DNA from: NORP240 sp038134485
GTDB lineage: Bacteria; Pseudomonadota; Gammaproteobacteria; Pseudomonadales; Pseudohongiellaceae
Length of the DNA stretch: 64,000 nucleotides
Assembly: GCA_038134485.1 (NCBI GenBank)
Contig: JAYPVG010000004.1
Coordinates: 62,001 to 126,000 of the forward strand
Direction: 5' to 3'
Every line of letters begins with the position of its first letter. Position 1 is the first letter of the stretch. The position numbers and the translations under genes were made by a program. The notes beneath the pieces are model-generated. The model did not search any database. It was not told the DNA's origin and worked only from the letters and a program-made list of their open reading frames with translations. Below, piece by piece: positions 50,721 to 59,793 of the stretch.

Positions 50721-52186
50721 TGACAGGCAAGACTATCGCTGAGCTGTACCGTTCCCTGCGGACGGGGGAAACTTCCAGCGTCGAGCTGACGCGTCACTAC
50801 CTGGACCGAATCAAGCGGGTAAATTCCGACCTGAATGCCTACATAACGGTATGTGAAGAGCAGGCACTGGCTCAGGCGGAAGCTGCCGATAAACGGCTGG
50901 CTGGAGGCGAATCAAGCCCGGTTTGTGGCATACCCCTGGCTCATAAAGACATCTTCTGTACCCGGGGAATAACCACCACTTGCGGATCCAGAATGCTGGC
51001 CAATTTCGTGTCACCCTACGATGCCACGGTAGTGGAAAAATTCAACGCTGCCGGCGCGGTGACCCTTGGCAAAACCAATATGGATGAATTTGCCATGGGC
51101 TCATCCAATGAGACCAGCTATTTTGGTCCGGTTAAAAACCCCTGGGATATCAAGCGCGTCCCGGGAGGTTCTTCGGGCGGCTCGGCAGCAGCGGTCGCAG
51201 CCGACCTCTGCGTCATGGCGACAGGCACCGATACCGGCGGTTCGATTCGCCAACCCGCAGCATTCTGCGGCATTACCGGATTCAAGCCCAGCTATGGGCG
51301 TATTTCGCGCTTTGGAATGATTGCCTTCGCGTCCAGCCTCGACCAGGCAGGTCCTATCTGCAAGAGTGCCGAGGATGCTGCCATTATGATGAATGTCATG
51401 GCTGGCCTGGATCCCAGGGATTCCACCAGTGTCGATCTGGCAGTCCCGGACTACACTGCCGATCTGGAGCAACCTCTTGATGGCCTGCGTATCGGCATTC
51501 CCCGTCAGCATTTCGCCGCAGGTTTGAATGCTGACGTCGAGCAGGCCATTCGGGACGGACTCCAAGAATTTGAAAAACTGGGTGCCTCACTGATCGATAT
51601 TGATCTGCCCAATAACCACCTGTCGGTGTCTGCATACTACGTAGTGGCACCCGCGGAGGCGTCGGCTAACCTCTCCCGCTATGACGGTGTTCGTTACGGT
51701 TACCGCTGCGAAAACCCTGTTGATCTCGACGACATGTACAAGCGCACCCGCAGTGAGGGATTCGGTGACGAGGTCAAACGACGTATCCTGGTCGGAACCT
51801 ACGCGCTCTCGGCGGGGTTTTACGATGCTTACTATCGCAAGGCACAACAGATTCGCCGACTGATCAAACAGGATTTTCTTAATGCTTTCGAGCAGGTTGA
51901 TGTAATCGTCGGTCCCACTTCCCCCCACGCCGCGTTCGAACTGGGTGCCAAATCCGATCCGGTAGCCATGTATCTGGAGGACATTTACACCATCGCAGTA
52001 AATCTCGCCGGCCTGCCGGGCATATCCATTCCCGCCGGTTTCAGCAAAGGACTGCCGGTCGGCATGCATATGGTAGCCGGTGATTTCCAGGAAGCCCGCC
52101 TGCTCAACGTCGCTCATAAATTCCAGCGCGCCACAGACTGGCACCTGCGGCACCCCGAATTCGATTCCGGGGAGGGTCTGTCATGA
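50720..52186 (+). CDS. gatA: Glutamyl/aspartyl-tRNA amidotransferase subunit A
   Basis: The 488-residue amidase subunit has the full Ser-cis-Ser-Lys triad: Lys76 (LAHKD), Ser151 in GGSSGGS and Ser175 in TGGSIRQPA, aligning with Lys79, Ser154 and Ser178 of the Staphylococcus enzyme. It releases ammonia from glutamine for GatB. The ATG overlaps the gatC TGA by one base (TGATG), and its own stop overlaps gatB (ATGA), so the three genes are translationally coupled. Confidence 0.96.
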   Translation: MTGKTIAELYRSLRTGETSSVELTRHYLDRIKRVNSDLNAYITVCEEQALAQAEAADKRLAGGESSPVCGIPLAHKDIFCTRGITTTCGSRMLANFVSPYDATVVEKFNAAGAVTLGKTNMDEFAMGSSNETSYFGPVKNPWDIKRVPGGSSGGSAAAVAADLCVMATGTDTGGSIRQPAAFCGITGFKPSYGRISRFGMIAFASSLDQAGPICKSAEDAAIMMNVMAGLDPRDSTSVDLAVPDYTADLEQPLDGLRIGIPRQHFAAGLNADVEQAIRDGLQEFEKLGASLIDIDLPNNHLSVSAYYVVAPAEASANLSRYDGVRYGYRCENPVDLDDMYKRTRSEGFGDEVKRRILVGTYALSAGFYDAYYRKAQQIRRLIKQDFLNAFEQVDVIVGPTSPHAAFELGAKSDPVAMYLEDIYTIAVNLAGLPGISIPAGFSKGLPVGMHMVAGDFQEARLLNVAHKFQRATDWHLRHPEFDSGEGLS

Positions 52187-53625
52187 GCTGGGAAACTGTT
52201 ATTGGACTCGAAGTACATGTCCAGCTCTCCACCCGGAGCAAGCTGTTCTCCGGCACCGCAACTCGATTTGGCGCCGAGCCCAATACCCAGGCAAATATCT
52301 ACGATCTGGCGTTGCCGGGTACCCTGCCGGTAATGAACGAAGCGGCGCTGGAGATGGCGGTCCGATTCGGCCTGGCGATCAACGCCGAGATCGGCAAGAA
52401 GTCCGTGTTCGACCGTAAAAACTATTTCTATCCTGACCTGCCCAAAGGCTACCAGGTCAGCCAGCTGCACTATCCCATAGTTGGGCCCGGTTCTCTGACC
52501 ATTGTCCACGAAGACGGTAGCGAGAAGGTGATCGGAATTACCCGGGCCCATATGGAAGAAGATGCCGGCAAGTCGCTGCACGAGGATTTTCACGGCATGA
52601 GCGGCATCGATCTGAACCGCGCGGGCACGCCGCTGCTGGAAATTGTGTCCGAACCTGATCTGCGGAGTGCGAAAGAAGCAGTAGCCTATCTGAAGAAGTT
52701 GCACTCAATTATCCGCTACCTCGATATCTCTGACGGCAACATGGCGCAGGGCTCCATGCGCTGTGACGCTAACGTCTCTATCCGCAGGGCGGGCGATACA
52801 GAGCTCGGTACCCGTACCGAAATCAAGAACATCAACTCTTTCCGTTTTGTCGAAAAAGCAATTAATTTCGAGGTTACTCGGCAACGAGAAATTCTCGAGG
52901 ATGGCGGGCGCATTGTGCAGGAAACCCGCCTGTATGACAGTGACCGGGATGAAACCCGCTCCATGCGCAGTAAAGAAGTGGCTAACGATTATCGCTATTT
53001 CCCGGAGCCGGATCTGCTGCCGATAGTCATCGACGATGCCTATATCGAAGCCGTGAAAGCAGACTTGCCGGAACTTCCTGACCAGAAAGGAGAACGCTTC
53101 GTAGCAGAGTTTGGGCTCAGCCCCTACGATGCCGGCGTACTGGTCAGCAGCAGGGAGATGGCGCAATTTTTTGAACGCGTGGTAGAAATTTGTGGTGATG
53201 CCAAGCTGTCCGCCAACTGGGTGACCGGAGACCTGCTGGGATTACTGAACAAGAATAACTGGGAGTTCGCCGAGTCACCGATCAGTGCCGAGCGACTCGG
53301 CGCCCTGGTAGCGCGCATTAAAGACAACACGATTTCCGGCAAGATCGCGAAGACCGTTTTCGAATCCATGATCGAAGATCAGGACGGGGTTGATGCAATA
53401 ATAGACAAGAAAGGGCTCAGGCAGGTTACCGACAGCGGCGCGATCGAAAGCCTCATCGATGAGGTAATAGCGAGCAACCCGGATCAGGTGCAGCAGTTCA
53501 GGGATGGCAAGGAAGCGGTGTTCGGATTCCTGATCGGTCAGGCCATGAAACTGTCGCAAGGCAAAGCCAACCCCGCCCAGGTAAACCAGATTCTGCGCGA
53601 CAAACTAAATCAATTGTCAGGATAA
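52183..53625 (+). CDS. gatB: Glutamyl/aspartyl-tRNA amidotransferase subunit B
   Basis: The 480-residue kinase subunit shows GLEVHVQL (residues 7-14), RKNYFYPDLPKGYQ, the DLNRAGTPLLEIVSEPD signature and the C-terminal YqeY-like tail ending in KANPAQVNQILRDKLNQL. It phosphorylates the Glu or Asp on the mischarged tRNA and binds the tRNA. With tRNA-Gln in the window, it may serve Gln, Asn or both, depending on which synthetases the genome has. Confidence 0.96.
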   Translation: MSWETVIGLEVHVQLSTRSKLFSGTATRFGAEPNTQANIYDLALPGTLPVMNEAALEMAVRFGLAINAEIGKKSVFDRKNYFYPDLPKGYQVSQLHYPIVGPGSLTIVHEDGSEKVIGITRAHMEEDAGKSLHEDFHGMSGIDLNRAGTPLLEIVSEPDLRSAKEAVAYLKKLHSIIRYLDISDGNMAQGSMRCDANVSIRRAGDTELGTRTEIKNINSFRFVEKAINFEVTRQREILEDGGRIVQETRLYDSDRDETRSMRSKEVANDYRYFPEPDLLPIVIDDAYIEAVKADLPELPDQKGERFVAEFGLSPYDAGVLVSSREMAQFFERVVEICGDAKLSANWVTGDLLGLLNKNNWEFAESPISAERLGALVARIKDNTISGKIAKTVFESMIEDQDGVDAIIDKKGLRQVTDSGAIESLIDEVIASNPDQVQQFRDGKEAVFGFLIGQAMKLSQGKANPAQVNQILRDKLNQLSG

Positions 53626-53632
53626 TCCGGTC

Positions 53633-53959
53633 ATGAAGTCCGAAAAACAGACCGGCGCCGCGCGCACCCAGCCCGCCACCCGGAATGAGGAATGGAGCGA
53701 CGAGCGAGTCCAGTCATTTCTGGAACTGGAACCGCCTGCCGGTGTGCCGGCAGACTACGCGGTTCTGCTCAAGGCATACCGGGGCATGACCGCGGAGTTG
53801 TTTGCACGCTTTGTGCGGTTTTTCGTGGACGCCGGTCGTGATGTCAATGCCACGCTGGAAAATGGCAGCACAATTCTTGACCACATTTCCGAGCATCGAC
53901 GCAGTGCCGAATATGTTGCGGCACTGGAAAAGGCCGGGGCACAGCGCGGCAAGACCTGA
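53633..53959 (+). CDS. PA4642-like small conserved protein
   Basis: A 108-residue hydrophilic protein, seven bases after gatB. It contains DERVQSFLELEPPAGVPADYAVLLKAYRGMTAELFARFVRFFVDAGRDVNATLENGSTILDHISEHR, matching a small conserved gammaproteobacterial family I recall as PA4642 (FL.L.PP.G...D...L.KAYRG, RDLNA, G.T.L..I..HR). No function is known. It probably shares the gatCAB transcript. There is no signal peptide or cysteine. Confidence 0.7.
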   Translation: MKSEKQTGAARTQPATRNEEWSDERVQSFLELEPPAGVPADYAVLLKAYRGMTAELFARFVRFFVDAGRDVNATLENGSTILDHISEHRRSAEYVAALEKAGAQRGKT

Positions 53960-54007
53960 CAGCGGTTTCTGCAGCAGTTGCTGCTTGCAGTATCTCCGGT
54001 TCAAGAC

Positions 54008-55267
54008 CTAACGACGGCGCTGCGGTGGTCCCTTACGCGCGGGCGATCGGGTGGCGGGTTTAAATTTGGACTCGCGGGTGAATCCGGGTGCTTTGGTCAG
54101 CAGCCGCTCGTCAGGGTGGACACAATCAAGCTTGTAGCCAAGCTTGGCTTCGATGGCCGGAAGGAGAAAGGAATCTTCTTCGCAGGCGAAACTGATCGAA
54201 GTTCCCACGGCTCCGGCGCGGCCGGTTCTTCCAATGCGGTGCACGTAATCTTCGGGCTCTTCCGGCAGTGTGTAGTTGATTACATGGGTGACGTCTTCGA
54301 TATGCAGCCCGCGGCCGGCCACGTCGGTAGCCACCAATACCTTGAATTTTCCGGTCTTGAATGATTCCAGCGTCTTTATTCTTTTGTTCTGCGCCACTTC
54401 GCCGGACAACATGCCGCAATTAAGACCATTGCGGTAAAGATTGTCTGCGAGCCTGCGTACCTGATCGCGCCGGTTTCTGAAAACAATTATCCGTTCGGCG
54501 CCCGGTTCTGATATCAGGTTAAATAGCAGGTCGTATTTGGCCTCGGTCGTAACCAGGTAAACTATTTGCTCCACAGAGTCAGTTGCCACTTTTTCTGGCT
54601 CTACCTCCACCAGAATGGGATCCATGGCCCAGCGAGCACCGAGTTCGTGGATCTCCGGTGTAAACGTAGCGCTGAACAGCAAGGTCTGACGGCAGTCTTT
54701 TTTTGGCGTTTGGGCAATCACCCGCCTTACCTGCGGAATAAACCCCATGTCCAGCATCCGATCTGCTTCATCGATAACCAGCAGCTCAATCAGACCCAGG
54801 TAAAGTTTGTCATTCTGGACAAAATCGAGCAGGCGTCCAGGCGTGGCTACCACAATATCCACTGGCTTCCTGTCCAGCGCCCTTTCCTGTTTGCTGTAAT
54901 CCTCGCCGCCTACCAGGGTGACAGTGTGAAGATCGGTATGAGTCGTTAGTTTGACTGCGTCGTCGGCAATCTGGATGGCCAGTTCCCGGGTCGGCGCGAT
55001 GATTAATGCCCTGGGCTCGGCGGTATAGCGCTCTTCCTCGATCGGATTGATCAGCAAATCATTGATGATGGTAATCAGGAAGGCCGCTGTTTTACCCGTG
55101 CCGGTCTGTGCCCGGCCGGTGACATCGTTACCTTGCAGCGTGAATTTCAGGCTTTGCGCCTGAATCGGCGTGCAATATTCGAATCCCAGGTCGCTGATGG
55201 CTTTGCGCAGCGGTTCCTGCAAGTCGAATGTGTCGAATGAAACTTTATCGGGACTGCCTGATTCCAT
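54008..55267 (-). CDS. rhlB: ATP-dependent RNA helicase RhlB
   Basis: The 419-residue DEAD-box protein has the Q motif (FEYCTPIQAQSL), motif I AQTGTGKT (53-60), PTRELA, DEAD (166-169), SAT (199-201), and motif VI HRIGRTGRAG. The start FDTFDLQEPLRKAISDLGFEYCTPIQA and the basic C-terminal tail match RhlB rather than other DEAD proteins. It unwinds RNA for degradation by RNase E. It converges with the gatCAB unit with a 48-base gap. Confidence 0.9.
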   Translation of the reverse strand: MESGSPDKVSFDTFDLQEPLRKAISDLGFEYCTPIQAQSLKFTLQGNDVTGRAQTGTGKTAAFLITIINDLLINPIEEERYTAEPRALIIAPTRELAIQIADDAVKLTTHTDLHTVTLVGGEDYSKQERALDRKPVDIVVATPGRLLDFVQNDKLYLGLIELLVIDEADRMLDMGFIPQVRRVIAQTPKKDCRQTLLFSATFTPEIHELGARWAMDPILVEVEPEKVATDSVEQIVYLVTTEAKYDLLFNLISEPGAERIIVFRNRRDQVRRLADNLYRNGLNCGMLSGEVAQNKRIKTLESFKTGKFKVLVATDVAGRGLHIEDVTHVINYTLPEEPEDYVHRIGRTGRAGAVGTSISFACEEDSFLLPAIEAKLGYKLDCVHPDERLLTKAPGFTRESKFKPATRSPARKGPPQRRR

Positions 55268-55376
55268 TGGATGCCTTTATTGCCGTTCGGACGTTAACAG
55301 TTCCTGTCGGCAAGCAATTGAGTGGGCCGCATGATACCCGAGTTGGCACATTGCGCAAAACATGTATGCGCCCGGA

Positions 55377-56126
55377 CTATAGGCTACTCGAGCATGCCGG
55401 GCAGTGGGGATCCCGGCGTAACGTCAGTTCCCGCCACTGCATGGCGCGCGCATCCAGCAGTAACAGTTTTCCGACCAGACTTTTGCCCAAACCTGCTATT
55501 AACTTGATGGTTTCTGTTGCCTGAATCGAACCGATGATTCCCACTACCGGAGCAAGAACACCATTGCTGGCACAATTCGCCTCCTCATCATCGCCCTCCC
55601 GGTACAGGCACTGGTAGCAAGGGCTGTCGTCACGCCGATAATCAAACACCGTTACCTGACCTTCCATTCGAATCGCAGCACCTGATACCAGTGGCACACG
55701 TGCCTTTAGACAGGCATCGTTTATGGCGAATCGGGTAGTAAAATTATCGGTCGCATCGACGACTACGGTTTTATTTTTTATCGCTTGTTCAAGATTTTTC
55801 CCCTGCAATCTCTCATTAATCAGGGTCAGCTTGATATCGGGGTTCAACCCCTTGAGCGTGGTGGCAGCAGAATTCACCTTCGACTCGCCAATGTTTTGCT
55901 GGCTGTGAGCAATCTGGCGCTGCAGGTTAGTCAGCTCGACCGAATCGTCATCAGCAATAGTCAGTTGCCCGACGCCTGCGGCCGCCAGGTACATGGCGAG
56001 CGGGCAGCCGAGACCACCCATGCCCACGATCAGCACCGAGGCATCCAGCAGCTTCTGCTGCCCGGCGACATCCAGTTCGGGCAACATGATCTGACGGCTG
56101 TAACGAAGTAGTTGGTGATCGTCCAT
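55377..56126 (-). CDS. moeB: Molybdopterin-synthase adenylyltransferase (MoeB/ThiF family)
   Basis: The 249-residue protein has the E1-like fold: MDDHQLLRYSRQIMLPE at the start, GMGGLG (35-40), DATDNFTTR, and the zinc ligands Cys170/Cys173 and Cys242/Cys245. It adenylates the C-terminus of a ubiquitin-like sulfur carrier such as MoaD, or ThiS in ThiF. Length and the order prfA-prmC-moeB favour MoeB. The ATG at 56126 matches the family start; a TTG at 56138 overlaps the prmC stop and would couple the genes. Confidence 0.88.
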   Translation of the reverse strand: MDDHQLLRYSRQIMLPELDVAGQQKLLDASVLIVGMGGLGCPLAMYLAAAGVGQLTIADDDSVELTNLQRQIAHSQQNIGESKVNSAATTLKGLNPDIKLTLINERLQGKNLEQAIKNKTVVVDATDNFTTRFAINDACLKARVPLVSGAAIRMEGQVTVFDYRRDDSPCYQCLYREGDDEEANCASNGVLAPVVGIIGSIQATETIKLIAGLGKSLVGKLLLLDARAMQWRELTLRRDPHCPACSSSL

Positions 56127-56134
56127 AGTTTGTG

Positions 56135-57022
56135 TCAACGCTCAAATCTTGCCCCGGTTACTCTATCCAATCCGGCAAGATCCCGCCAGCCAGTTACCTC
56201 CCGGAAGCCGTTCGCGGCCATGCTAGCCGCCAGCGCAGCACCCTGGGTTGCACCATGCTCGAGCAGCAACCAGGCATCAGGGTTCAGGAAGTCCCGCGCC
56301 CGGGTCACTATTTCCAGCAGGCAAGCAAATCCTCCCTCCGCCGCGATCAGCGCCTGCGCAGGCTCATAAGGCAAGCCGTGTTCCTGCAGATGTGGGTCAC
56401 CGGCCGCTATGTAGGGCGGATTACTCACTATCAGGTCGAAGCGGCTACCGGCCAGCGGCTCAAGCCATGAGCCCGTTACGAATTCGACGTTTTTTACATC
56501 AAGCATGCCGGCATTTTCCGCCGCCAGGGTCAGACTGGCTTCACTCTGGTCGGTGGCAATTACCTGCCAGCACGAACTGTGTCGCGCCAGAGCAAAAGCA
56601 ATCGCGCCGCTGCCGGTTCCGAGGTCCAGCAACTTGAGATTTTCCTGTTCCCGTCCGCGCAGGCAATCAAGGGCCCGCTCGACCAGCAGTTCGGTCTCAG
56701 GTCTGGGAATCAACACGCGCGAATCCACCTTCACCTCGAAGTCCCAGAATGCTTTTTTTCCGAGTATGTACGCCATCGGCTCACCCTGTCGGCGACGCCG
56801 CAGATCGGCATCGAATTGCTGTCGCTGCGCGGGATCGAGGGCGCGCTCAGGATGAGCCATCACGGTGGTTCGGGTACATGCCAGTGCATTGCCGAGCAAC
56901 AGGGCAACATCTATTTCCGGGCTATCGCTTACCCGGCGCAGGGATTCGGCAGATCGCATCAGCATGCCGACGGTACTCCCGCTTTCCGACCTGGCAGCAA
57001 GAGAGCCGTTCGAGGGAGCCAT
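56135..57022 (-). CDS. prmC: Release factor glutamine N5-methyltransferase PrmC
   Basis: The 295-residue protein has the PrmC signature: KKAFWDFEVKVDSRVLIPRPETELLVE and the SAM-binding LDLGTGSGAIAFALA, and the catalytic NPPY in LIVSNPPYIAAG. It methylates the GGQ glutamine of release factors RF1 and RF2. Its ATG overlaps the prfA stop by one base (TGATG), so it is coupled to its own substrate's gene. The N-terminal 20 residues (SNGSLAARSESGSTV) are not conserved. Confidence 0.94.
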   Translation of the reverse strand: MAPSNGSLAARSESGSTVGMLMRSAESLRRVSDSPEIDVALLLGNALACTRTTVMAHPERALDPAQRQQFDADLRRRRQGEPMAYILGKKAFWDFEVKVDSRVLIPRPETELLVERALDCLRGREQENLKLLDLGTGSGAIAFALARHSSCWQVIATDQSEASLTLAAENAGMLDVKNVEFVTGSWLEPLAGSRFDLIVSNPPYIAAGDPHLQEHGLPYEPAQALIAAEGGFACLLEIVTRARDFLNPDAWLLLEHGATQGAALAASMAANGFREVTGWRDLAGLDRVTGARFER

Positions 57023-58110
57023 CAGTCGGCCGCCGCCAGGCTCGCCAACTGGTCTGCCTGATATTCGTTGATCAACGGCTGCACCACGGCTCCGAGATCG
57101 CCCTCCATGACTTCAGGAAGATTGTAAAGGGTCAGCTTGATCCGGTGGTCAGTGACCCGGCCCTGGGGGTAGTTATAGGTGCGAATTTTCTCCGAACGAT
57201 CACCGCTGCCCACCAGGAGTCTGCGGGTATCCGACTCTTCCCGCGCCTGTGCCTGTTGTGCCTCGTCCAGCAGTTTGGCCTGCAGCAGGGACATGGCCCG
57301 CGCCTTGTTCTTGTGTTGGGAGCGTTCGTCCTGACACTCAACGACGATTCCCGATGGCAGATGGGTAATGCGGATCGCGGAATCCGTTTTGTTGACGTGC
57401 TGACCTCCGGCGCCGCTGGCCCTGAAGGTGTCTATACGCAGGTCGTTCTTGTTGATGTCGACTTCGTTGACGTCTTCAAGTTCCGGCATGATGGCGACGG
57501 TGCAGGCGGAAGTATGGATTCGGCCCTGGGTCTCGGTTTCCGGGACCCGCTGCACGCGGTGGGCGCCGGACTCGAACTTCAGCTTCTCGTACACATCCTT
57601 GCCTTCGATACGCAAGATAATTTCTTTATAGCCACCATGTTCGCCGTGCCGCTCCGACATCACCTCAGTCTTCCAGCCGATTCTCTCCGCGTAACGGGAG
57701 TACATGCGAAACAGATCTCCGGAAAAGATAGCCGCCTCGTCGCCTCCCGTTCCGGCACGAATTTCCAGAAAGACGTTGCAACTGTCCTTGGAATCTCTCG
57801 GTAACAGAAGTTTTTGCAGGACCAGCTCCAGCTCCTGAATCTCGGCCTCAAGTCCGGCGACTTCCTCCTCGGCCATCGTGCGAATGTCCGCGTCGCCATC
57901 CTTGAGAAGATCGCGGGCTTCGAGTAAGCCGTCCCGGGCATCCTGGAATCGCCGGTAGCTCTTGACCACCGGTTCCAGTTCCGCGTATTCCTTGGACAGT
58001 TCACGGAATCGATCCTGATTAGAAATTATTTCAGCATCACTGAGCAACGCTTCCAGCTCGTCAAAGCGATCACGCAGCGCGTCGAGTTTGTTTTGAATGG
58101 AATCCTTCAT
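57022..58110 (-). CDS. prfA: Peptide chain release factor 1
   Basis: The 362-residue protein has the GGQ loop (GAGGQHVNKTDSAIR, about 230-245) that triggers peptidyl-tRNA hydrolysis, RIETFR-type segment IDTFRASGAGGQ and the C-terminal EKIRTYNYPQGRVTDHRI. RF1 recognises UAG and UAA. It begins three bases after hemA, so hemA-prfA-prmC-moeB form a tight operon, as in Pseudomonas. Confidence 0.96.
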   Translation of the reverse strand: MKDSIQNKLDALRDRFDELEALLSDAEIISNQDRFRELSKEYAELEPVVKSYRRFQDARDGLLEARDLLKDGDADIRTMAEEEVAGLEAEIQELELVLQKLLLPRDSKDSCNVFLEIRAGTGGDEAAIFSGDLFRMYSRYAERIGWKTEVMSERHGEHGGYKEIILRIEGKDVYEKLKFESGAHRVQRVPETETQGRIHTSACTVAIMPELEDVNEVDINKNDLRIDTFRASGAGGQHVNKTDSAIRITHLPSGIVVECQDERSQHKNKARAMSLLQAKLLDEAQQAQAREESDTRRLLVGSGDRSEKIRTYNYPQGRVTDHRIKLTLYNLPEVMEGDLGAVVQPLINEYQADQLASLAAAD

Positions 58111-58113
58111 GGC

Positions 58114-59451
58114 TTAATGCTTGTCATCAACTTGTCCGTCGAGATCAAAGAGTTCTCGCACCAGTTCAATCAGCTCATCACGACCTTCCGCACTGGCATG
58201 TTTTAGCTTCACTGTCGGCGCATGAATCAATTTGTTAGTAATGCCGCGTGCGAGGGCCTCCAGCACAACGTCCGGACTGTCGCCTCGCTCGAGAGAGCGC
58301 AGAGCTTTCTCGATCTCGATCACTCTGATTTCATCGGCTCTGCTGCGAAATTCCTTCAACGTGGACACTGCGCCCAGCGAGCGTACGTGGCGAAGATAAT
58401 CGCCGACCCCACGTTCAATAATTTGCTCCGCCTCGCTGGCGGCCTCCTCCCGGCTTTTCACACTGTCGTCTATCACACCGCGAATGTCATCGATGGTGTA
58501 CAGGTAGGCATCCGGAATCTCACCGACCTCAGGCTCTATATCCCGTGGCACCGCCAGATCAACCAGCAACATGGGCTTGTGCTTGCGTTGCCGAAATGAC
58601 TTCTCGACGGCTCCCTTGCCAAGTAAAGGCAGCTGACTGTTGGTGGATGACACCACGATATCAGCCTGCACCAGCTGCTCGGGTATGTCGGACAACAACA
58701 CGCCGTGACCCGCGAAGCGGGTTCCCAGTTCCACCGCGCGCTCGAGGGTTCTGTTGGCGACCACGATATTGGCAACCCCTTTGTCTCGCAAATGCCGCGC
58801 CACCAGCTCGATGGTTTTGCCTGCGCCTATCAACAGGGCACCCAGGCTCGGCAAATCGGAGAAGATGCGTTCTGCCAGAGTGACTGCTGCATAGGCGACC
58901 GAGACCGGATTCTCGCCGATCGCAGTATCAGTCCGCACCTCCTTCGCCACCGAGAATGCGTCCTGGAAAGCCTTGCCAAGATTAACTCCAATAACGTCCA
59001 GCTCTTTGGACACCGCGAAAGCGGACTTGATCTGACCGAGAATCTGCGGTTCGCCGAGGACCATCGAATCGAGACCGCTACACACCTTCATCAGGTGCCT
59101 CACAGCCTGTTCCTGCCAGTAGAAGTAGCTGCAGGCTTCTATCTGGTCCGCAGAGAGCTGGTGGAAATGACTGAGCCAATCGGTGATCTGCCGCTGCATG
59201 GATAGCAGGTCTTGTTGTTTTTCCAGCTCTTCGCTGCTGCGAAGATCCGGCATGCCGGGCTCAGCGCTGATATCGAGAGACAGATACAGTTCCGTGCGAT
59301 TACAGGTCGAGACAATGACCACTTCTTCGACGTGCTCGAGTTCGATGAGCTGATCGATGGCCCGCCCGACGATCTCAGGCGGAAACGCGACTTTTTCTCG
59401 TAGTTCGATCGTCGCGGTGTTGTGATTGATACCTGCCAGTACCAGCGCCAT
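58114..59451 (-). CDS. hemA: Glutamyl-tRNA reductase
   Basis: The 445-residue protein carries the active-site Cys50 in VIVSTCNRTELYL, preceded by GINHNTATIELREK, and the NADPH-binding domain with GAGKTIELVARHLRDKGV and VANRTLERA. It reduces Glu-tRNA(Glu) to glutamate-1-semialdehyde, the first step of haem synthesis by the C5 route. It heads the operon and is divergent from the TPR lipoprotein gene. Confidence 0.96.
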   Translation of the reverse strand: MALVLAGINHNTATIELREKVAFPPEIVGRAIDQLIELEHVEEVVIVSTCNRTELYLSLDISAEPGMPDLRSSEELEKQQDLLSMQRQITDWLSHFHQLSADQIEACSYFYWQEQAVRHLMKVCSGLDSMVLGEPQILGQIKSAFAVSKELDVIGVNLGKAFQDAFSVAKEVRTDTAIGENPVSVAYAAVTLAERIFSDLPSLGALLIGAGKTIELVARHLRDKGVANIVVANRTLERAVELGTRFAGHGVLLSDIPEQLVQADIVVSSTNSQLPLLGKGAVEKSFRQRKHKPMLLVDLAVPRDIEPEVGEIPDAYLYTIDDIRGVIDDSVKSREEAASEAEQIIERGVGDYLRHVRSLGAVSTLKEFRSRADEIRVIEIEKALRSLERGDSPDVVLEALARGITNKLIHAPTVKLKHASAEGRDELIELVRELFDLDGQVDDKH

Positions 59452-59793
59452 GAGGAATCCGGAAAATGTTTCTGTTATAAACCGGTGGCCGAGTAACCAC
59501 GTATTTTTAACAGGAAGCGCAACCGCAATCGAACCGGTTCGCTATCCTATCAAGGGTTAGCGTCAATTTGCCCGCTGACTGCTATTTAGCCGTCAGCGTC
59601 TGATACCCCTCAGCGACGATCCTTGGCGACGAAAAGGGGCGCTATATTAACGGTTTGGCCACCCTCAAGTCCATCCGTGCACGGCAGCCGGACTTCTGCG
59701 GATGCCGGCTGCAGCGGTAAATAGTGTGTGGCAATTCTGGCAACCTGATACAATCCGGCAAGACCGGATACTCGACCTGGGACCCGATACGCA
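59452..59793. other. Divergent intergenic region between hemA and the TPR lipoprotein gene
   Basis: About 340 bases without a gene. The right part has an extended -10 element at 59746-59754 for the rightward operon. For hemA, the reverse strand has TTTATAACAG near 59475-59482 as a possible -10, with a poor -35. No clear operator is seen. Confidence 0.55.
59746..59754 (+). promoter_or_regulatory. Candidate extended -10 promoter for the TPR-lolB-ispE operon
   Basis: TGATACAAT combines the extended -10 TGn with TACAAT, a good sigma-70 match, 39 bases before the ATG at 59794. An extended -10 can work without a good -35, which is absent here. Confidence 0.5.

Noticed and set aside
53969..53990. 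Imperfect hairpin (CTGCAGCAG...CTGCTTGCAG) between the PA4642-like gene and rhlB
   Set aside because: It contains a bulge, has no T-tract and short stems; too weak to call a terminator.
56749..57804. Plus-strand open frame of 351 codons over prmC and prfA
   Set aside because: Antisense to two conserved housekeeping genes and without a domain.
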